Shown one piece after another: positions 1 to 9,453 of a stretch of DNA of 64,000 nt. Source of the DNA: Pseudodesulfovibrio cashew. Lineage in GTDB: Bacteria; Desulfobacterota; Desulfovibrionia; Desulfovibrionales; Desulfovibrionaceae. Within the stretch, counting starts at the first letter, position 1; every line of letters starts with the position of its first letter. The DNA is taken from assembly GCF_009762795.1 (NCBI RefSeq), contig NZ_CP046400.1:523501-587500 (forward strand). The letters run 5' to 3'. The position numbers and the translations under genes are program-made. Under the pieces are notes generated by a model that was given only the letters and a program-made list of their open reading frames with translations, made no database searches and had not been told where the DNA came from.

Positions 1-1194
1 ATTCTCACGCTGCTGCGCGGAATGCTGCTTTATGGCGTCTTCTATCTGTTCTCCCCGTTCATAAGCAAATTCTACGGCGATCCCATTCTGGAAACTATGC
101 TCAAGGTGCTGGCAATAACGTTCATCTTCTCCAGTGCCTTAAACATCAATATCATCACCTCCAAACGGGAAGTCGACTTCAAGACCGTTTCGATCTACAC
201 GCAATTTTCAAGCATCATATCATTTATCGTTACGATCACTATGGTCTACATCAAGCCGGACCTTTGGTCTCTGGTTATTGCACAGGTGATATGCTCCTTC
301 ATAAACATGCTCCTGTCGTATTACTTCTTCCCCATAGAAAAAAAATTCGACTTCAATTTCAACATTGCAAAAGAACTCATTCAGTTCGGCAAATACATGA
401 CGGGCATTTCCATAGCCACATTCCTGACCACGGAAATCGATAACTTCACGGTGGGTAAAGTCATCGGCATGGAACCCCTCGGATATTATATCCAGGCGTA
501 TACGCTGGCCAACCTCCCTTCAACGCACATCACGAGCATTCTTGGGAACATCATCACGCCCGCATACAGCAAACTGCAGGGAAGCCTGGACCTTCTGGTT
601 GTCGCTTACCTCAAAGTCCTACGGGTCATAAGCAGCATCGTCATCCCCGCTGCTTTCGGCCTGTTCTTCCTCGCGAGCGACATTATCCTCATTTTGTACG
701 GAGAGAGGTGGGCGCCAGCGATATTGCCGCTTAAAGTATTATGTGTCTTCGGCCTGATCAGGTCCGTTGCCTCGACAACAGGGCCCCTGTTCATTGCCAT
801 CGGCAAACCCAACCTCGTCTACCGAATCCAGACCTACAAACTCATTTTCATTTGCCTGCTCATCTACCCACTGACCCGGTTGTACGGGATCGTGGGAACA
901 AGCTATGCCGTCATGATTCCCATGGTTTGCGAGCAATTCCTGCTCTGGAGCATGATCGTCAAGGAATTTCCGTTACAACTCAACTCGCTATTTTCGGCCT
1001 TTCGAGGGCCCGTCTGCTCTTCCTTGATTATGCTCTTATATTTGCATTACGTTGATCCGGGCGATCTGAGTCCCATGAATCTTGCTTTCAAAGTGCTGTC
1101 CGGGGCCGCAGTGTACGGAATCGCCTTTTTGACTCTGTTCTATAAGGACACGAAAACAATCTACCGTTCTTTCATCAAGAAAAGGCAATTATAA
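1..1194 (+). CDS. Oligosaccharide flippase (Wzx/MATE-like), 5' partial
   Basis: Polytopic inner-membrane protein of the polysaccharide-transporter superfamily, which flips lipid-linked glycans across the inner membrane. The frame is open from base 1 and an ATG at position 22 has no visible ribosome site, so the real start probably lies outside the window. About 397 residues are seen, and the usual length of 430-500 suggests a missing N-terminal part. Repeated hydrophobic helices and the segment around SSIVIPAAFGLFFLASDIIL fit the family. Its TAA overlaps the ATG of the next glycosyltransferase by one base, which indicates translational coupling in a polysaccharide operon. The substrate cannot be read from the sequence. 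Confidence 0.85.
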   Translation: MLTLLRGMLLYGVFYLFSPFISKFYGDPILETMLKVLAITFIFSSALNINIITSKREVDFKTVSIYTQFSSIISFIVTITMVYIKPDLWSLVIAQVICSFINMLLSYYFFPIEKKFDFNFNIAKELIQFGKYMTGISIATFLTTEIDNFTVGKVIGMEPLGYYIQAYTLANLPSTHITSILGNIITPAYSKLQGSLDLLVVAYLKVLRVISSIVIPAAFGLFFLASDIILILYGERWAPAILPLKVLCVFGLIRSVASTTGPLFIAIGKPNLVYRIQTYKLIFICLLIYPLTRLYGIVGTSYAVMIPMVCEQFLLWSMIVKEFPLQLNSLFSAFRGPVCSSLIMLLYLHYVDPGDLSPMNLAFKVLSGAAVYGIAFLTLFYKDTKTIYRSFIKKRQL

Positions 1195-2114
1195 TGGATA
1201 TCTCTGTCTTGGTTTGCACCTGGAACAACTGCCGACTCCTACGCCGGACTCTTGATTCGATTCTGGCCAACGACACAACGGCGGGTTTCGAAATTGTCGT
1301 GGTGAATAACAACTCGACTGACGAGACGGCCTCAATTCTCCAGTCCTACGAAGGGCACAAGAACGTGGTTACCGTGCTTGAACCGCGCCAGGGCGTGAGC
1401 TATGCCAAAAACGCAGGACTACAGCATTGTAATGGTCGCCTGATAGTGCTGACCGACGATGACGTCGTCGTCCCCCCACACTGGCTGGAAGAGTATTGGA
1501 AAGCCTTCAGCCAGGACGAATCCGCACAACGCTTCTGGGGAGGGCCGATAGAAAGCGAGTTTGAAACCCATGATTTCGACCGGGAATTGCTCAACTATGC
1601 GCCGGGATCGGTCAAAGGGCTTGATCTCGGAACGCAACAGAAGAGTATCGACCGGAAGAACCTGTTTCTCGGAGCCAACTGGGCGCTTTCGAAAGAAGCC
1701 TGCTTAGCCATGGGGGGATTCAACAACAACCTTGGGCAGAACCCTTCCCTCACCTATCCACGTATCGGCGAGGAAAGCGAACTGATAGAGCGGTTGATGC
1801 GGGCTGGCTACGAAGGGATCTATCTGCCGACCATCAAAATTTTACATTTCGTCCCGGAGACCAAGCTGACTCTGAAACACATCTGCGACAGACGAAGAGC
1901 TCTTGGGCATTACAAAGCGATCCACAGCGGTGCCGCATATCCCGGCCGGAAGGTCTTCGGCATCCCCACTTGGCTCTACAAGAAATATGTATTTCATGTT
2001 GCTGCAAAATATCTGGCACGGCCCTTCTCAAGAAAAGAGTACATCCGTCATGCCGCCAGACTGTCACACATAGTTGGCGAGATGCACGGCCTGGCCTCAA
2101 AAGGTCAAAGCTAG
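1194..2114 (+). CDS. Family 2 glycosyltransferase
   Basis: A GT-A fold, inverting glycosyltransferase of 306 aa that transfers a sugar from an NDP-sugar during surface-glycan assembly. The N-terminal strand DISVLVCTWNN, the motif VVNNNSTDET near residue 40 and the metal-binding TDDD at residues 87-90 are typical of GT2. The C-terminal half (about 200-306) is basic and probably membrane-associated. The ATG overlaps the flippase stop, so both are likely made from one transcript. Donor and acceptor are unknown. Confidence 0.88.
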   Translation: MDISVLVCTWNNCRLLRRTLDSILANDTTAGFEIVVVNNNSTDETASILQSYEGHKNVVTVLEPRQGVSYAKNAGLQHCNGRLIVLTDDDVVVPPHWLEEYWKAFSQDESAQRFWGGPIESEFETHDFDRELLNYAPGSVKGLDLGTQQKSIDRKNLFLGANWALSKEACLAMGGFNNNLGQNPSLTYPRIGEESELIERLMRAGYEGIYLPTIKILHFVPETKLTLKHICDRRRALGHYKAIHSGAAYPGRKVFGIPTWLYKKYVFHVAAKYLARPFSRKEYIRHAARLSHIVGEMHGLASKGQS

Positions 2115-2195
2115 AACCGGTTGACGCGACCAATCCGACTTGCCGGGAAACGCCAATAGAAATTGCAAAGAAATCCTTGTTCCGGGAGGAACCGA

Positions 2196-3119
2196 GTGAA
2201 AATAGACGTGCTCATGGCAACATACAATGGCGAGCAGACTCTGGCCGCAGTCCTAGATGGCTACAGAAAAGTTATGCCCCCCGAGCAAGGTTGGCAACTC
2301 GTAATCGTGGACAACGCCAGCACCGATGGAACGAGAAGCCTCATCAAGTCCTATGAAAACGACCTGCCGATCACTTATCTTTACGAAGCCAAACCGGGAA
2401 AGAACTCCGCTCTCAACACAGGAATAAAATCGCTGCAGGGCGATCTCGTCATCCTTACCGACGACGATGCCATACCCTGCCCCGACCTCCTGGTTCAATA
2501 CCGGGAGGTGGCGGAATCCGAGGTAGACGTGTCCATCTTCTCCGGTAAGGTCATGCCGGACTGGAGAAAAGAACCACCTCTGTGGATGGTAGACTCAATT
2601 CCATTGACGACCGCCTACAGTCTCAACGCAGGCAAACACTCCGAAGGAAGCATCCCTCCCACGAGTGTGCTTGGTCCGAACATGGCGGTAAGAAGGGAAA
2701 TCTTCGAGAGAGGATTCCGGTTTGACGAGTCGATAGGCCCATGCGGATCAAGTTACGCCATGGGGAGTGAAACCGAGTTCTGCACAAGACTGCACGGGCA
2801 TGGTTACAACTGCCATTTCAGCGAGCGTCCCTGCGTCAGTCACATCATCCGGGACTACCAGGTCAACGGCAAGTGGCTGCTGAAAAGGTCATTTCAAAAC
2901 GGACGGGGCGCAGCCAACCGGGATCTTCGCAATGCCCCTGGCGAATTCCGACTCTTGGCCGGAATACCCAAGCATTACATAAAGCATGCCGCGATCAGGA
3001 CGGGGACGGTTATCCTCTCCCTCTTCTCCTTTGACAAGACGAAGATCTTTACCTCCCTTTGGGAGTGCAGCAGTGCACTAGGCCGAATCTATGAAGCGCT
3101 GAAGCTTAGGGGGACTTGA
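2196..3119 (+). CDS. Family 2 glycosyltransferase (GTG start)
   Basis: A second GT2 enzyme of 307 aa, related in layout to the preceding gene. It shows DVLMATYNGEQTL at the N terminus, VIVDNASTDGT near residue 40 and the nucleotide-sugar/metal motif LTDDDAIP near residue 90. A GTG at 2196 is preferred to the upstream ATG at 2163 because a strong GGGAGGA ribosome site ends six bases before it and the conserved GT2 N-terminal strand begins right there. It lies 81 bases after the previous gene and ends the plus-strand polysaccharide block. Only 8 bases separate its stop from the stop of the convergent gene. Confidence 0.86.
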   Translation: MKIDVLMATYNGEQTLAAVLDGYRKVMPPEQGWQLVIVDNASTDGTRSLIKSYENDLPITYLYEAKPGKNSALNTGIKSLQGDLVILTDDDAIPCPDLLVQYREVAESEVDVSIFSGKVMPDWRKEPPLWMVDSIPLTTAYSLNAGKHSEGSIPPTSVLGPNMAVRREIFERGFRFDESIGPCGSSYAMGSETEFCTRLHGHGYNCHFSERPCVSHIIRDYQVNGKWLLKRSFQNGRGAANRDLRNAPGEFRLLAGIPKHYIKHAAIRTGTVILSLFSFDKTKIFTSLWECSSALGRIYEALKLRGT

Positions 3120-3127
3120 TGCCGCCT

Positions 3128-4255
3128 TTAGCCCTCGGCCAATCTCTCTGATAACTTCTTGAATTCATTTTTCATTTCGAGATTCTGAAAGACCATCAGC
3201 TCGGGGGTCTGCAGGCCCGACATGCGCTCGAGCATGGCGTTGGCGTTCTTCATCAAAGAAATCAGGCTATGGGCGCCCTGTACAGTCTCGTAAGTGTTCA
3301 GTGCCACGTCATACTCATCCGCCACCTTTTCCCTGGCGGAAACAATGCGCGCCCGGTTCTTTTTCAAGTAGTCGGCATAGAGCAGGGCCGTGTCCCGCGT
3401 CAGCCTCTGGGCCTTGAGGTTCGACTGGTAGATCTTGCGGAATTTTTCAGGTTCGTTTGAGATCCTGTCTTCGGTCTTGTCCATGAGCGCTTCCTGTTTC
3501 TCCACGATGCCGTCGATCCTGACCAGGTAGACCTCGTCGATCTTGTGCTCGTACTGCTGGTAGAGATTGAGCAGAATGCGGAGCAGCAGCGTGTGCATTC
3601 CGTAATAGCGCTTGGCCATCTCGATCTCCTCCCCGGCCTGGGAGGTCAGCCGCTGGAGCTCCGTGGTGATGGTCTTGACGTTGTTGAACACCGAGACCAT
3701 TTGCACGTCGTCGTCACCCGTCACGCTGTAGACGAGAGTCTCCACCTGCTCGCGATCCACCTGCATGCCGAGCTTGCGCATTTCTTCCAGGAGCTGGCCG
3801 ACCAGTGCTTCGACCCGCTTGGCGTTGTCCTTCTCCCGGCCTTCCAGCTCCTTGATTTCCTCATCAATGGAAGTGACGTCCTTCTTCCACAGTTCCCACT
3901 TCTCGACCTTTTGAGGCGCAGCGAGACGCTCGGTGCGCAACTCGGCCACCTTCTTGCGGCAATTGAGGGAGTCCTGCTGCAACTCGGCGATGGCCGCCTT
4001 GGTCTCGGCCATGTCGGAGATACCGAGGATCTCGATGCACTCGTTAAGCAGGTCGTTGATATCGTCGTCCACGCTCTCCTTGTCTTCCTTGAACGGGTTC
4101 CAGGAGGAGTCCGGGACGTTTCCCCGCGCCTCCAGATCGGCCACGGCCTTGGAAAGCAGCGGATGGACGTCGTCCCATATTCCTTCAAGGGACGAAGCCG
4201 AAGCCGGGGCCGCAAAAAGCACCAGCATGAGGAGAGTAAGCACTACGCGTTTCAT
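3128..4255 (-). CDS. Secreted coiled-coil protein of unknown function
   Basis: No family is recognised. The protein has 375 aa if it starts at the ATG at 4255, which has GGAG at the proper distance and puts a clear signal peptide (MKRVVLTLLMLVLFAAPASA) at the N terminus. An ATG 10 codons upstream would spoil the signal peptide. The mature part is highly charged and helical, with long heptad-like stretches between about residues 70-180 and 240-340, so a periplasmic coiled coil is likely. It is the last gene of a six-gene minus-strand run with two giant secreted proteins and an AIM24-family protein, and probably works with them. Nothing shows an enzymatic activity. Confidence 0.8.
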   Translation of the reverse strand: MKRVVLTLLMLVLFAAPASASSLEGIWDDVHPLLSKAVADLEARGNVPDSSWNPFKEDKESVDDDINDLLNECIEILGISDMAETKAAIAELQQDSLNCRKKVAELRTERLAAPQKVEKWELWKKDVTSIDEEIKELEGREKDNAKRVEALVGQLLEEMRKLGMQVDREQVETLVYSVTGDDDVQMVSVFNNVKTITTELQRLTSQAGEEIEMAKRYYGMHTLLLRILLNLYQQYEHKIDEVYLVRIDGIVEKQEALMDKTEDRISNEPEKFRKIYQSNLKAQRLTRDTALLYADYLKKNRARIVSAREKVADEYDVALNTYETVQGAHSLISLMKNANAMLERMSGLQTPELMVFQNLEMKNEFKKLSERLAEG

Positions 4256-4319
4256 GAGAACTCCGAAAAAAGGCCGCGCCCGCACATTGCCGAACGGGAC
4301 GCGGCCGTTGCGTTACAGT

Positions 4320-4544
4320 CTAGTCGTCGTCATCGCTGCCGCCGTCATCATCGTACCCGTCGTCTTCAAGATCATCATCGTAATCCTGATGGGCACCACG
4401 ACTTCCGCCGCCACCGCCGCCCCGGCGGCCTTTTTTCACGCGGCGTTTCTTGCCGCCAATCCTAATGGTCTTTTTCTTTCCTCCGAATTTGAAGAAAAGA
4501 ATCAGCACGGCCACGATAATGACTATCCCCAATATGTTATCCAT
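4320..4544 (-). CDS. Small membrane protein with Gly/Asp-rich tail
   Basis: A 74-aa protein with one N-terminal transmembrane helix (about residues 3-19), a lysine/arginine-rich stretch (24-40), a run of six glycines and an acidic tail ending in four aspartates. A GGGAGGG ribosome site precedes the ATG. No known family. The acidic low-complexity tail closely resembles the tail of the AIM24-family protein encoded 51 bases upstream, so the two may share a targeting or binding function. Regular codon use and position inside a tight gene run support a real gene. Confidence 0.65.
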   Translation of the reverse strand: MDNILGIVIIVAVLILFFKFGGKKKTIRIGGKKRRVKKGRRGGGGGGSRGAHQDYDDDLEDDGYDDDGGSDDDD

Positions 4545-4595
4545 CAGAACCCTCCCGAGGTTTCATACAGCAGGGGCCACAACGGCCCGGTCGGC

Positions 4596-5471
4596 CTAAT
4601 CGTCGTCGCCGTCGTCGTAATCGTAGTCGCCGTCGTCGTCATCGCCGCCTCCGCCGCCACCGCCGCGGCCTCCGGCGCCGCCCATACCCGCGGGAACGTA
4701 GGTCAGCATTTCATAGATGGACTGGGTCGGCGCAACCCACACCCGGCCGGAACCGGAGTAGGTGTGCAGCAGCCCTTCGCCGGAAACCGACGTGGAGAAC
4801 CAGGACTTGCTCGACTTCTGGACCGCGAACTCGACACTCTCGGAGCGCATGAAGGCGAACGTGCCGTCCACGCTGAGCTTTCCACCGCTCAGGTCCATGA
4901 TCTCCACCTCGTCAAGCGGCACGGGCGAAAGCACCACGGCAATGCCGATGCCGGAAATCTTGGTCTGGAAGAACCCCTTGCCCCCGAAGAAACCGGCGGA
5001 GATCTTCTTCTGCTTGGCGATGGAGATGTCGAGATCGCCGCTGCCCGCAAAGAAATACCCCTTGTCCACGATGACCCCGCCCTCAAGGCCGCCGATCTCG
5101 TGCAGGAAGTAGTGGCCGAAGGTCGGCTCCAGGTAGACGTCGCCCGTGCCGCTGATCTCGTTGACGAAAAAGGTCTCGCCAGTGAGCGTCTTGCGCAGCA
5201 GGCCCTTCATCATCCCGCCGCCGCTGCTGGTCTTCATCTCCAGGTTGCCCTGCATGAAGTAGAGCGCGCCCGGCTCGAGACGAATCTTGGAATTGTTCAG
5301 GCGGATTCTGACCACCTTGGCCTTCATCCCCGCCTTGTTGGCGAAGTAGAGCCGCTCCGCCGCAAAGGTGTTCCAATATCCCTTGAGCTCCTGCAGCTCC
5401 AGGATCTCGAAGACAGTCCCGTCCTGGGCCGTCTTCGACGCCGTGATTTCGAATTTCCCTTTCAACGACAT
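4596..5471 (-). CDS. AIM24 family protein (DUF124)
   Basis: A 291-aa protein of the AIM24/TIGR00266 family, which forms trimeric beta-prism structures whose cellular role is poorly known. Residues about 30-250 carry the alternating short strands and glycine turns of the family (FFGGKGFFQTKISG, GTGDVYLEP). The last 30 residues are a Gly-run followed by an Asp/Tyr-rich acidic tail not usual for the family. There is no signal peptide. A strong GGAGGAG ribosome site precedes the ATG. It sits 24 bases after the 1314-aa secreted protein gene, so cotranscription is likely. Confidence 0.82.
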   Translation of the reverse strand: MSLKGKFEITASKTAQDGTVFEILELQELKGYWNTFAAERLYFANKAGMKAKVVRIRLNNSKIRLEPGALYFMQGNLEMKTSSGGGMMKGLLRKTLTGETFFVNEISGTGDVYLEPTFGHYFLHEIGGLEGGVIVDKGYFFAGSGDLDISIAKQKKISAGFFGGKGFFQTKISGIGIAVVLSPVPLDEVEIMDLSGGKLSVDGTFAFMRSESVEFAVQKSSKSWFSTSVSGEGLLHTYSGSGRVWVAPTQSIYEMLTYVPAGMGGAGGRGGGGGGGDDDDGDYDYDDGDDD

Positions 5472-5495
5472 GCACTCCTCCCAATTGATGTTGTC

Positions 5496-8400
5496 TTACC
5501 GTTTCCGATTCTTTTTCTTGTAGTCGGCAATGGCCTGAGCCACGCCGCACGCCTTCATGGCCGAGCTTTTGATGTTGAATCGCACGCAGCCGAAATTGCC
5601 ACCGATGCATGCGCCGCTGCCGCGATCGCAGGACGGGCTCTCCCCCTTGGTGAGCTGGGGATGGAACCGTGCCGAGACAATGCCTTTGCTGTTCCGGCAC
5701 ATGCAGTTGAGCAGATCGGTGCGCCCGATCTTCTCCATGAACTTGACGAACTTTTTCTCACCCGCATTCAGTTTGGCGATCTTGCCGCTGTAGTGCAGCG
5801 CGGCCCAGCTCTCCACCTTGGGTTTCCAGTCACACTTCTTCGCCAGTTCGCTCATTCCCCTGCGATAGGCGGACGGCCCTTTTTCCAACAGCACGCAGGC
5901 GAGCTTCTTCGACTCGTATCGAGGGGAGACCTTGCTGCACCCCTTGCCCCCGCTCCACTTGGCCATGTCAGTCTCGATGTCGTGCCGCATCCGGGCATAG
6001 GCTGCAAAAGCCTTGCCGTCCTTGCAGGTTCCCTCCATCCAGTTGGTGAAGGCCTCCTTCCCCTGCTGGTAGGTCGACTTCTGCTTGCGGGCCTCCTCCA
6101 ACTTGTTGAAGAGGGCTAGCGGACAATCCAACGTCTCGAAATCCTTTTTGATCTCTTTGGCAAACCGGGAAAAATCGCTGCCTTTCCGTTCCTTCTCACG
6201 CCAGGTCTCGAACTGCATCTTGAGGTAGGACTCGATCTCCTCATCGCTGATCTGCTCGGCCTTGAGCGCAGCTCCGCCGGTCGCAAGTGAGCGAATTTGG
6301 TGTCCTTCGGTCAAAGCCTTGCGCACCATGGGGTTCGTCGGGTTGGCGATCATCAGTTCGCGCACCTTGTGATAAGGGAAGGCGTATCCCCGGCTCAGGC
6401 CCGCCCAAACCGCGTCGCCCTCCTTGCCGCCGTCGAAAGCCTCCTTGTACCCCGCGTAGAGGTTGCGGGTGGTGTCGTCCACGATGAAATCGCGCATGGC
6501 GACCATGCCTTCGTATCCTGCGGTGCCCACGGCCAGCGCCGTGGCCGTGGCCGGATGCATCTGCATGGCCGACGAGGTCAGCGTCCAGATGGCGCGCTTG
6601 TAGTCGGAGCCGCCTTCCACCACGGCAGTGCCCGTGTCCACGTTGAGCCCCACGTTCATGGCGTCCGGGGCTTCCTCCAGCCGCCTGATGAACGGGTCGC
6701 TGCCGATGGCCGCCCGCATCCTGTTCAGGAACTCGGCCTTTTTCCCGGCGGGCAGTTTCTTCACGTACTTGAGCAGCATCTCGTCCGCGGTCTTGCGGAC
6801 CGAGTTGAAGCAGGCCGCGTCGCCGCAGGCGGTCATCAGGTTCTTGATGACCATGGTCATGGACTGGAGGACCACGTCGGTGTAGTCGCCCTTCTGCATG
6901 GCGGCGATGGCAGCCCCGCCGTGGGTATAGGTATCGTTGGCCATGTTGATGGCCTGGTTGATCTTTTCGCCGGACTTGATCGGCAGCTTCCACTTGGTGG
7001 CAAAAGTCATGGCCATGTTGGTCAGCGCCTGGGCGAACTGGTTGTCCCGCCCCAGGGTCAGGTCGAGCTTGGTCATGATCTCGATTTCCCGGTCTATGCA
7101 TTCGCTGTCCACCTGATGGGCCACGGTCCGCAGCATGGGCGGCGTGGCATCGGTGACGTCGGCATGGAGATAGACGGCCTGGTCGGGATAGTACTGCCTG
7201 AGCAGGTCGAGGAACTCCTCCCGAAGCTGGGCGGTCTTGCCGCACTGGGAGCAATTGCCCAAGGCCTCGCCCCCGTCTCCCGGCTCGATATCCACCACCG
7301 GAATCTCGGGGACATGGAAAAACTGCTCGAACTGCTCGTCCGTAATCTCGAATTCGTCGTATTCCGGCAGGGAATCCAGCAGGGCCTGTGCCTCGGCTTC
7401 CGCTTCGGCATCCCCCTGCCCCTCCGCAAGGGCTGGCAGGACCTCCACCGGGAGGGTGATCATCACCTGATTGGCGTCCGCGCCGCCGTACATGCGCAGT
7501 TCATAAGGGCCGGGGTCGGCGGGAAGGCCGAAGTCGAACACGCCCTCGTCGGCGTACATCAGGCTCTTGCGGGCCAACGCCGCCTTGTAGGCAGCGTTGC
7601 CGTCGGCGGGCGTGCCCTTGCGCACGAACCCGATCCAGGACTTGGACGACCAGTCCTTGCGCGAAACGTATTCCACCTCCATGGAACCGAATGCCCTGGC
7701 CTCGGCGGACATGATCTTCATGGACGGCTCGCGGTCCGCATAGCCGGAGGGGAGCACCACCTCGAATCCGGCCACGAAAACTTCCTTGCTGGAGGAGCCG
7801 TTGCCGTCGAGCATGCGCAGTTCGTACCTGCCGGGCTGCTTGGGCGCGACGACCTTCCATGTGCCGGTCTTTGTCTGGCGCAAATTGAGATAAGCGATGT
7901 CGTGCTTGTCGTTGACCCCGGAGTTGCCGTGGGGGACATCGGCCGGGACCAACGCGATCCACGCCTTGGCCGGCCAGTCCGGCATGGCGTTGTAGACCAC
8001 CGAAAAAGCCCTGCCCGATTCATAGGCCTCCGAATCCAGTGCGATGAGAGGCTTGCCGCCCCACTGCACCTCGCGGACCTCGAAGTCCGAAGAGGTCAGC
8101 TCCTGGCCGTCGTTGCCCCAATGGGAATACAGACGCAGGGAATATTTCCCAGGCTCCCTGGGCGCGCCAAAACCGAGCACGCCATCCTTGGCGTCCTTGA
8201 CCATGACGTATCCCTTGTGCAGGCGGGAGACCACGCCGAACAGGCCGTGCTCGGCTTCAGCCGGAACCAGGGCCACAAACGCCTTGGACGCATCTACCGT
8301 CTCCTCCGGAACCTCGGCGGCGATGAACTCGCCCGGCCCGAACACCGCCCTCGGGATGAACAGGGCCGGAACCGGTGTATCCTCATCGGGAACCACCTTG

Positions 8401-9440
8401 ATCGAGATCCTGGCCAGGACATTGGCGTCCTTGGCCGTGGAGTCGGTCATGATCAATTCATAACAGCCAGGCCGGGCCGGGACCGAGAGGGAGAACATGC
8501 CGTGGGAATGGCTCCCCAGGCGGTTGCCCTGGAGTTTCCCTGAAAAATCTACGAATTCATCCTTGATCGCTTTCCCTGCCGGATACAGGCCGTACCACGC
8601 ATACGGAGTGCCGGGTCCGTCAAAACCGATCCAGACGGATTCCCGGGCGAAATACTGCTCCTGGACGTTATTGAACCCATATCCCTCTTCGCTCACTTCG
8701 TTGAACGGCTCGCAGGGGATCTCCGGGATGGGAATGCCGTCCTCCGGCCCGGCGGGCTGCACGGAGTCCACCCCGAACAGGGAGGCCATGACCCGGTTGT
8801 ACAAGTCAGCAACGGTGCGTTTGGCCGCCGCGACCTCGTCCGAGGCCATGACCTCGGCGGATTTCTCCCGGGCCGCGTCCCACATCTCACCCGCTTCCTT
8901 TTTGGCGGACTGCATCTCTTCGGACGCCATGACCTCGGCGGACTTTTCCTTGGTGGCGTCCCAGAGCTCTCCGGCTCCCTGTTTCATGGACTGCATCTCT
9001 TCCGAGTCCATGGCGTCCTTTGCCTTTGCCTTGGCAGCGCCCCACAGGCTCGACGCGGAGGAGAACAGGGAAGCGCCCACTCCCTGACGGGTCCAGGCGC
9101 CAAGGCCGGTCATGGCGTCGCCGGACACGGTCATGGTCTGCGGCTTCCATTCCGGCTCGCCGCCCATGCTCCGCCACTTGGCCTCGCCCTGATACACATC
9201 GGGATCAGCGGTGGGGTGCATCCGGAAGGAGACCTCCCCTGCGGAAAAGCCGAACTCGGCCGCCGGGCCGGGGTCGGCCACCACGCCTTCGATCTCCCCG
9301 GAGTCTCCCTCGCGGAAGGACACGCTGTGTCCGTCGTCCCGCTCCCAGGTTCCGATGATGGAGAGATCATCCGCCAGGGCGGGAAATGCCCCCGACAAGA
9401 CGACACACAAGGCCAGCAGCAATGCGGAGATACGAGTCAT
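5496..9440 (-). CDS. Giant secreted multidomain protein with repeated beta domains
   Basis: No family is recognised for this 1314-aa protein. A signal peptide (about 1-23, ending FPALA) leads to a lipocalin-like strand segment (about 27-120), then a helical region with repeats built on EVMASEEMQSAK (about 130-215). Four related beta-sandwich units follow (about 250-650), each ending with a motif like PGRYELRML. A Cys pair (CSQCGKT) and a long helical part come next, and a Cys-rich, basic tail of about 60 residues ends the protein. The ATG has GAGGG upstream. It lies 13 bases after the related 1421-aa gene. Export to the periplasm or beyond is supported; function is not. Confidence 0.8.
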   Translation of the reverse strand: MTRISALLLALCVVLSGAFPALADDLSIIGTWERDDGHSVSFREGDSGEIEGVVADPGPAAEFGFSAGEVSFRMHPTADPDVYQGEAKWRSMGGEPEWKPQTMTVSGDAMTGLGAWTRQGVGASLFSSASSLWGAAKAKAKDAMDSEEMQSMKQGAGELWDATKEKSAEVMASEEMQSAKKEAGEMWDAAREKSAEVMASDEVAAAKRTVADLYNRVMASLFGVDSVQPAGPEDGIPIPEIPCEPFNEVSEEGYGFNNVQEQYFARESVWIGFDGPGTPYAWYGLYPAGKAIKDEFVDFSGKLQGNRLGSHSHGMFSLSVPARPGCYELIMTDSTAKDANVLARISIKVVPDEDTPVPALFIPRAVFGPGEFIAAEVPEETVDASKAFVALVPAEAEHGLFGVVSRLHKGYVMVKDAKDGVLGFGAPREPGKYSLRLYSHWGNDGQELTSSDFEVREVQWGGKPLIALDSEAYESGRAFSVVYNAMPDWPAKAWIALVPADVPHGNSGVNDKHDIAYLNLRQTKTGTWKVVAPKQPGRYELRMLDGNGSSSKEVFVAGFEVVLPSGYADREPSMKIMSAEARAFGSMEVEYVSRKDWSSKSWIGFVRKGTPADGNAAYKAALARKSLMYADEGVFDFGLPADPGPYELRMYGGADANQVMITLPVEVLPALAEGQGDAEAEAEAQALLDSLPEYDEFEITDEQFEQFFHVPEIPVVDIEPGDGGEALGNCSQCGKTAQLREEFLDLLRQYYPDQAVYLHADVTDATPPMLRTVAHQVDSECIDREIEIMTKLDLTLGRDNQFAQALTNMAMTFATKWKLPIKSGEKINQAINMANDTYTHGGAAIAAMQKGDYTDVVLQSMTMVIKNLMTACGDAACFNSVRKTADEMLLKYVKKLPAGKKAEFLNRMRAAIGSDPFIRRLEEAPDAMNVGLNVDTGTAVVEGGSDYKRAIWTLTSSAMQMHPATATALAVGTAGYEGMVAMRDFIVDDTTRNLYAGYKEAFDGGKEGDAVWAGLSRGYAFPYHKVRELMIANPTNPMVRKALTEGHQIRSLATGGAALKAEQISDEEIESYLKMQFETWREKERKGSDFSRFAKEIKKDFETLDCPLALFNKLEEARKQKSTYQQGKEAFTNWMEGTCKDGKAFAAYARMRHDIETDMAKWSGGKGCSKVSPRYESKKLACVLLEKGPSAYRRGMSELAKKCDWKPKVESWAALHYSGKIAKLNAGEKKFVKFMEKIGRTDLLNCMCRNSKGIVSARFHPQLTKGESPSCDRGSGACIGGNFGCVRFNIKSSAMKACGVAQAIADYKKKNRKR

Positions 9441-9453
9441 GACAATCCCTCGG

